From: Prorocentrum cordatum | Taxonomy: Eukaryota > Sar > Dinophyceae > Prorocentrales > Prorocentraceae | DNA length: 64,000 nt | Assembly: GCA_963575745.1 (NCBI GenBank) | Contig: CAUYUJ010015750.1 | Coordinates: forward strand, 129,501 to 193,500 | Reading direction: 5' to 3' | In this document: positions 58,440 through 64,000 of the stretch, piece after piece | Layout of the letters: every line of letters starts with the position of its first letter | Position numbering within the stretch: the stretch's first letter is position 1 | Notes under the pieces: model-generated | What the model was told of the DNA's origin: nothing | The model's database searches: none | Seen by the model: the letters and a program-made list of their open reading frames with translations, nothing else | Position numbers and translations under genes: made by a program

Positions 58440-59090
58440 TTGGGGTGGCGCCCTCGCTGGGCCTGCTGCAGCATTCTCTGAACCCTCTCCCCCCGCGCCC
58501 CGCCCACCCCAGCTCCACCGCCGCCCCTCTCTCGACGAGGCAGACAGGCACGGGCGAGGCCGATCGAGAGCCGGTTGGGCCGCGCTGCGCGCGCCACAAT
58601 TGGCACAGATCAGCACACGGTCGAGCTCCTGGACTAGATGCCCTGGGCCGAACTGCTGGGGGTCGCACGCACGGGGCGCGAGGGAATTGAGTGACGAGGG
58701 GGTCGTGGCCTGTCGCCAGCACTGCCGACAGCCGACCGCGCCCTCAGGGAACAGACAGAAGGCGTGGGTGGTCGCCTTGCGCTCTCGGCGCCTTCGAGGA
58801 GCAGGCGGCAGCGGTCGATGGGCGACGGGAGACGCTAGTTTCGCCACCCGCTCGGCCGCGAAGGCCAGACATCGCATCCGCTGCTTCGCCTGTTCCAGCT
58901 CAAACTTAAAACCACGGAGCACTGAGGACGACCCCGCCAAGTCAAGCGCGGCCATCTTCGCGAAGAGATCAGCCCACATGTTACTGGAAAAATTATCCAG
59001 AGGCCCCCCCGAGGACAAGCACGACGCAATGCCTTCTTCCACGGACCTGTGAGCACGAGTCCAGGAAAAACGGGGGAGGCGCTCCAAATC
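58440..59090 (-). pseudogene. LINE C-terminal part: RNase H end and CX2C zinc motifs
   Basis: Follows the RNase H part after one in-frame TAA. It contains WTRAHRSVEEGIASCL and NMWADLFAKMAAL, the region around the RNase H histidine and last aspartate, then GCRQCWRQ and ICANCGARSA, which look like paired zinc ligands. Below about 58440 the frame turns into composition-driven sequence. Confidence 0.65.
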
Positions 59091-59093
59091 ATA

Positions 59094-60005
59094 TTAATAC
59101 AGCTGGTGCAACTGACGCCAAACACTCGCGTGGGGGGCCGTAGGCCGAGCATGCCTGCCAAACCACTGGGCCCCCTCTTGCGCCAGCGCCAGGTGATCGG
59201 TGACGAATTCGGACGGCCTGGTCGCCAATTCGAGGCCTCGGAGCGCAGCGAAACGCTGGGCCCTGGGAACCGTTTGGATGGGGCCTCCGAGGCCTCCGAA
59301 CACGGCTTTGTGCGGCACGAAACTCGGAGTGATGGCCACGACGGCCCATCCACACCGACGGGCCTCGGGGAAATCACTGTCAAAACACGACCCGTCTCCG
59401 TACAGCTTGGAAGGCCATGGTGCCGCACGGGCACCCCATTCTTTTACAAACAAAAGGCTGGGCTCAGGCGGCCGAAACAGCGGCCTCATGGGCAGGGCGT
59501 AGAGCAGGTCGACCGACGAGAAGTCCCACTCCAGGCCCACGCCCGTCTGGCCCTGCTGCCAGATGCCCTTCCTCACTTGCAGGACGTCGTCGGGGCAAGG
59601 GCTGTGCTCCTCATCCTCCTGCGCCTCGTGCACTGAGCAGTAGAACAGCTCGTGCTCAGGGTCCGCTGGGGCGTGTCCGCAAAACTCACACGCCGCGTCG
59701 TCTCTGTATCCTGCCCCCTGCCTCCGAGCTGGGGTCCACATGCCGTGCGACTGCAGCTTGGCCAGCGCCCCTCGCAGGCCGTTGGACATCTTCTGCAGAT
59801 GCCAGTGCCGTAGAGCCCTGATCCAGATGTGCTGCCTACGTCCGCCGGCGTCACGACGCGGGGCTCCAGGGAGGCGGTCCAGGATGCGATGGCTCTGCCA
59901 GCGCTCGAGGCTCAGGTACATGTAGTGCTTAACCTCGCTTGGGCACATCCTGAGAAGGTCGATGCCCGCTCCGAGGTCGTCGACAAGTCTCCTCAGCCAA
60001 GCCAA
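59094..60005 (-). pseudogene. LINE zinc motif and RNase H domain
   Basis: CEFCGHAPADPEHELFYC (CX2C ... HX4C) is a post-RT zinc motif. LYGDGSCF and FVTDHLAL carry RNase H aspartates. VPRAQRFAALRGLEL is at the place of the usual glutamate but reads Q, so activity is doubtful. The frame is entered by a shift near 60000, next to a 19 bp tandem duplication (AGTCTCCTCAGCCAAGCCA). Confidence 0.75.
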
Positions 60006-60480
60006 GTCTCCTCAGCGCGACCCACAGTGCCGAAGGCGGGCCGCGGGCACTGGCCCACGTGACTGGGGAGCTGGCGCCGTCGAACTTCTCCTTCAGCGCC
60101 ATCCGCGCCTTCTGCAGCTGGGCGGTCGATCCTGTTGCCGTCCAGACCCACGACGCATGCTGCATCAGGATGCTGCAGGTCGCGTGGAAGATGGGGTCGA
60201 AGTTGCGCTGTTTCTGCACCGCCAAATACAGGGTGAGGGAGCCTGAGCCACTGAAACCACAGAAACTGCCAGCCATATTTCGCAACTGCTTCAGCTCCCA
60301 GTCATTGATGCCGTTGACCGCGGCTCCGTGACCCACTGAGGGCATCGCTCCTGTAGTCCAGAGCCGCGCGGCGCGCCCACGGCCAGCTCCCTTCTGCAGC
60401 GCCGACAAGCGAGGCCTTCTGGCATGCATCATCTTGAGCCTGCCCTTCCGAACTCCTCGCACCGCGCCATTGGCCGACAT
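60000..60480 (-). pseudogene. LINE thumb/connection region
   Basis: A third frame between RT and the zinc motif, with sequence such as NGINDWELKQLRNMAGSFCG and WVWTATGSTAQLQKARMALK. It follows RT through a frameshift near 60478. Confidence 0.6.
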
Positions 60481-61706
60481 GTCGTGACCCAGTGGCGCTT
60501 GCCCTCGATCCTCAGCACCCTGGCGTACGCCTTGAAGTAGTACTTCGTCGGGCGTGTGACCGCAAGGTGCCCTGACTTGTTCAGCTGCAACACCAGTCCT
60601 AGTGGCCTGACCTCCTCGCAGAAAGCTTTAGCCGTGGCCATGGCTCGTGACCCCCGCGCATCAGCTCCCGCCCAGGAAAGCGCAACATCGTCAACCAGGC
60701 CCCGAGGCCGAACCTCACGAGCGACGGTCTTGGTCCACGTGATGCTGCGCGTGGGCAGCACCATCAGCAGCGTGGTCGCATGAGTGCAACCAGCCAGGAT
60801 GCCCTGGCAGATGACCCTATCCTCTGAGAACGAGTTATACGCGTAGATGGTGCGCGCCTGCTCGTACATCGTCACCAGCATGTAAGCCAGTCTCATGGGA
60901 TATCCGTTGGCCCTGCACTCATCGAGGATCGCCTGGTGCCGAACCAGCTCGTAGAACTTAAGCATGTCCAGGAGCACTATCACCACATGTTGGTCCGACA
61001 GCTGGGCGGTCTCCTTCTCAAGCGCCAGGTCGAACGCTGCGTCCGTCGAGGAGCGGCCTCCGATGTGCCCCCAAAGCTCCTCGGACGCGTTGGCGACCTC
61101 CCACTGCGCCGGGACTGGGCGCCGTGCCCGCCCCCAAACCCTCACCAGGGTGTTGAGGAGGGCGATCAGGCGCTCTCCTCCCCCAGGCTTGGGAAGGCGA
61201 ACGAGCTTTGTGATGAAGCGCGACTGTGGCCAAACCAACAGCTGCTCGCAACGGGAGAACACCTGGGCCATCGCCTCGAGGGCAGTGTCAGACAGGAAAT
61301 CGAGGGCCCGCGGCGCGATCTTGATCTGCCCAGCACCTGAGCGCAAGCTGAAAGCGCGGATCGCTCGACGGACGTCGGCGCCGCTCAGCGGCGGCAGCTG
61401 GTCCCAGTTAGCGGCATCGCTCGGCAGCTGGATCGGGCCATCCTTGTGCGTCCGCCAAAACTCGCTCCAGTAGGACAGCTTGCGGTCGGCCAGCTGGTAG
61501 GCGTGCTGAACCCCTGCGCCAAAGTGGATCACCTCCTGGAGCGCCTGCGGCTTCGAAAACCTGTGGGCGCGGCTGGCCCCTCCAGCGAAGGATGCCACAG
61601 CCCACGCCTGCCACCTGGACGTAACCTGCCTCTCGTGGGACCGCTGCATGGCCTCCGACTTGGCCAGGATGCGATCGATCTGCTGGTCGAACGTGTCCAT
61701 CTCCAT
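60429..61706 (-). CDS. LINE reverse transcriptase domain
   Basis: Non-LTR reverse transcriptase. Motif A is VVIVLLDMLKFYELV, motif B is VICQGILAGCTHATTLL and the catalytic loop is RGLVDDVALSW (LVDD). Upstream RLPKPGGGERLIALLNTLVR is the usual fingers region. All three catalytic aspartates are present. The domain is preceded in frame by a short helical linker and then the GGA tract, so the protein lacks its N-terminal endonuclease. Confidence 0.88.
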   Translation of the reverse strand: MEMDTFDQQIDRILAKSEAMQRSHERQVTSRWQAWAVASFAGGASRAHRFSKPQALQEVIHFGAGVQHAYQLADRKLSYWSEFWRTHKDGPIQLPSDAANWDQLPPLSGADVRRAIRAFSLRSGAGQIKIAPRALDFLSDTALEAMAQVFSRCEQLLVWPQSRFITKLVRLPKPGGGERLIALLNTLVRVWGRARRPVPAQWEVANASEELWGHIGGRSSTDAAFDLALEKETAQLSDQHVVIVLLDMLKFYELVRHQAILDECRANGYPMRLAYMLVTMYEQARTIYAYNSFSEDRVICQGILAGCTHATTLLMVLPTRSITWTKTVAREVRPRGLVDDVALSWAGADARGSRAMATAKAFCEEVRPLGLVLQLNKSGHLAVTRPTKYYFKAYARVLRIEGKRHWVTTCRPMARCEEFGRAGSR

Positions 61707-61755
61707 CTTGAACGCCTCGAGCCCCTGACAGAAGAAGACGATCGCATCGCTGTCC

Positions 61756-62600
61756 AGGAGAAGAGGGGGAGGAAGAGGATGGAGGAGGACAGGATGAGGA
61801 GGAAAAGGAGGAGGAGGAGAAGGAGGAGGAGGATAATGAAGGAGGAGAGGAAGAGGAGGAGGAGGAGGAAGAGGAGGAGGAGGAGGGTGGGGAGAGGTGG
61901 GAGGAGGAGGAGGAGGAGGGGAGGAGGAGGAGGAGGAGGAGGAGGAGGAGGAGGACGGGGAGGAGGAGGAGGAGGACGAGGCGGAGGAGGAGGAGAAGGA
62001 GGAGGACGAGGAGGCTCAGGAGGAGGAGGAGGATGGAGGAGGAGAGGAGGGTAAAGATGGAGAGAGGAGAGGCGAGGGAGGAAGGGGAGGAGGAGGAGGA
62101 GGAGGAGGAGGAGGGAGGAGGAGGAGGAGGAGGAGGAGGAGGAGGAGGAGGAGGAGGAGGAGGAGGAGGAGGCGGAGGAGGAGGAGGAGAAGGAGGAGGA
62201 TGGACGACGAGGAGGCGGAGGAATGAGGAGGAGGAGGACGACGAGGAGGGAGGAGGAGAGGACGAGGGGGAAGGCGGAGGAGGAGGACGAGGAGGAGGAG
62301 GGGGAGGACGAGGAAGCGGAGGAGGAAGGAGGAGGAGGAGGACGACGACGAGGAGGGAGGAGGAGAGGAGGAGGACAGGAGGAGGAGGAGAATGAGGAGG
62401 AGGAGGAGAAGGAGGAGGAGGAGGAGGAGGAGGAAGAGGAGGAGGAGAAGGAGGAGGGACGGAGGATGAGGAAAAGGAGGAGGACGAGGAGGAATAGGAG
62501 GAGGATGTGGAGGAGGAGAAGGAGGAAGAGGAAGAGGAGAAGGAGGAGGAGGAAGATGAGGAGGAGGAGGATGAGGACGGAAAGGGGGAAGGACGAGGAG
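61756..62600 (+). repeat. (GGA)n tract, about 850 bp
   Basis: The longest purine tract in the window, GGA with GAA, GAC and GGG variants. It directly abuts the 5' side of the LINE element on the minus strand. Confidence 0.93.
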
Positions 62601-63141
62601 GAAAGGACGATCACGACAAGGGGCCATGCCCCCGAAGGCGCGGTCCGTCGTTGTTGCTGCTGCGGGGGGAGGTGGCCGTGGCCTCGGCGGCGCGCCGCGT
62701 GGGACCTCGCGCCGCGCCAAGTGCGCGGGCTGCGCCGCGAAGGCCGACGGGGCGCCCGAGAGGCCGCTCGTGCGGCGCGGGGCGCGCGGCCGCCGCAGGG
62801 CCGACCGCCGAGACTCCGAGGCATCGGCCCCCGCCCAACGTCGCGCCCTCGCGCCCCGCGATGCGCGACTGGCCTCGCGCCCTCGCGCGACCCTCGCGCG
62901 GATCCCCCTCTCGGGCGAAGGACCGCCGCTCTGGCCCAGACCGCGGCGCGCGAAGGCGCAGCTGTCTTCGGGCCCCCGCGGGCGATCCAACTTTCCCGCG
63001 CCAGGCAAGCCGCGCCACGAAGCGCGCTCGCCCCGAACCGCGCGCAGGGCGGGAGAGGGCGCGTACAACCCTACCCGTGCTCGCGACCGCCACGGAAGCC
63101 CGCTGACGCTCCTCCCGCGGCATGAGTGACGCACACCGCCT
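62601..63141. other. GC-rich unassigned DNA
   Basis: Dense CGCGCC/GCGCGG words; no gene recognised. Confidence 0.45.
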
Positions 63142-63292
63142 GACTGACCACCTATCGGACCCGAAGATCCAGATTTCGGGATTGGGGGGGGTGCGGGTTC
63201 CACATGTGTCCTTCAATGCTTCCCGACGCCCTCCTCGTGTGAAAAGTTAGTTTGGGCCTTCGGGTTGGCTCCAGGTGGTTTGGCGGGTGGTG
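63142..63292. repeat. Foldback element, family C (copy C4)
   Basis: Left end ACTGACCACCTATCGG, right end CCAGGTGGTTTGGCGGGTGG; more diverged than the other three copies. Confidence 0.75.
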
Positions 63293-64000
63293 ACTGGCAA
63301 GGGCAGGCCCTGCAACGTTCCAGGCGTACCAGCGCATCCTCTGCCCCTAATGCGAGCAGGGGTCCCCTGCCAGAGATTCAACTGAAACCGACTGGCGGTG
63401 CAGCAATCGAACCGTGGCTGAAGTACGCAACTCCGACCCAAGCTCGCTAGCCATGGCTCGCTTGAACAAATTGGCACCCAAGCCCAACTGAAGGCACAGT
63501 GCCGCAGCCTCGTGGGTCTTGCGTTCGTCGGAAGCGAACCTTGGGCGATCGCGAAAAACAGCCCTACCCTGACCTAGGAAAGTGGCATGGAGCGGGGGGG
63601 GGCGACACTTCGCAGCCGAAAGCGGCTGCACAAGTGTAGAAGCGACGGCCGATTGAACATTACAAGACGCTGCCTCCTCCAGGCACCAATTGCTGCCGAG
63701 TGCACGTGCCTTCGAAACGGCGGAATAGCCGACTCTGCGTTGATCGCTGTCGAAGTAGACCAGCTCGTTCGGAGGTGCGCTTACGGGGGCACAGATTCAA
63801 GCGTTGGGGGGTCGACGCATTCGGGGGCGAATGCAAACAATTGTGCCGGTAATGTCAACAAAGGACAGTCAGGAAATCGTCATTGCTCGATGCAAAAAGC
63901 AAAACGGCCCCGAAGGCTGGGTGCAGGCGCCTCCTCTGGAATACCCGGCTGGAATCACCCCATCTAGGTCCGGGTATGTGTTGGGGGGAACCGTGTCGAC
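63293..64000. other. No confident gene
   Basis: A minus-strand stretch (63347-63560; SDERKTHEAAALCLQLGLGA) looks weakly protein-like, but no splice partner or motif is visible. Confidence 0.35.

Larger units (their letters stand above)
58430..61750 (-). mobile_element. Decayed non-LTR (LINE-like) retrotransposon
   Basis: Minus-strand reading order is RT, thumb, CCHC-like zinc motif, RNase H, then further CX2C motifs. The frames are broken at about 60478 and 60000 and by a TAA at 59092-59094. The endonuclease expected upstream of RT is missing: the 5' side runs into a GGA tract at 61756. No terminal repeats or poly(A) tail are visible. Confidence 0.85.

Noticed and set aside
1-64000. tRNA, rRNA or other structured RNA genes
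   Set aside because: I looked for tRNA B-box (GGTTCGA) context and rRNA-like conserved blocks. The GAGTCGAACCT units in family K elements resemble a B-box but are tandem repeats without a cloverleaf.

Overview
The window looks like nuclear DNA of a dinoflagellate. Four things support this: a 15-base exact match to the core of the dinoflagellate spliced leader at 17630-17644; a host gene whose best exon joins use GC, GA and GT donors; copia-type and non-LTR retroelements of the divergent kind seen in dinoflagellates; and GC-rich sequence full of (GGA)n/(TCC)n tracts and short foldback repeats. I cannot name the species from sequence alone.

Layout. 1-15.6 kb: fragments of an uncharacterised minus-strand host gene (780-2590), then repeat-dominated DNA with purine/pyrimidine microsatellites and several families of 100-270 bp foldback (MITE/introner-like) elements, one nested inside another. 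15,616-31,581: one very large (15,966 bp) Copia-order LTR retrotransposon with 254 bp LTRs (250/254 identical), a CACCG target duplication and an initiator-Met-tRNA-type primer binding site. Its reading frames run Gag (with two membrane segments), CCHC knuckle, long disordered region, a Tpt1/KptA-like RNA 2'-phosphotransferase domain, RING-H2, aspartic protease, a methyltransferase-like domain, zinc motifs, integrase, reverse transcriptase, RNase H. They are split by three frame changes and two in-frame stops. 31.6-45 kb: TCC and 1.5 kb of ATC/TCA microsatellite, more foldbacks, and fragments of at least one host gene near 38 kb. 45,280-50,902 (minus): most of an M1-family zinc aminopeptidase gene, whose exons I could join in frame; every intron contains or is a foldback element. 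51-58 kb: repeats and a candidate exon. 58.4-61.75 kb (minus): a decayed non-LTR (LINE-like) element with RT, RNase H and zinc motifs, its 5' side abutting a ~0.85 kb GGA tract. 62.6-64 kb: GC-rich DNA with one more foldback.

The most unusual observation is inside the LTR element. About 41 copies of a 14-base hairpin, usually five base pairs closed by a GNRA tetraloop, are scattered from 16,086 to 31,219. There are 13 different stem sequences, nearly all with compensating arms. They occur in several reading frames and in the untranslated 3' segment, and I found none outside the element. The same element carries an RNA-repair-type enzyme domain and a spliced-leader scar, which suggests that a host mRNA was captured.

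Limits: gene models were built by eye from reading frames, family motifs and splice-site logic. No search, alignment or transcript evidence was available.
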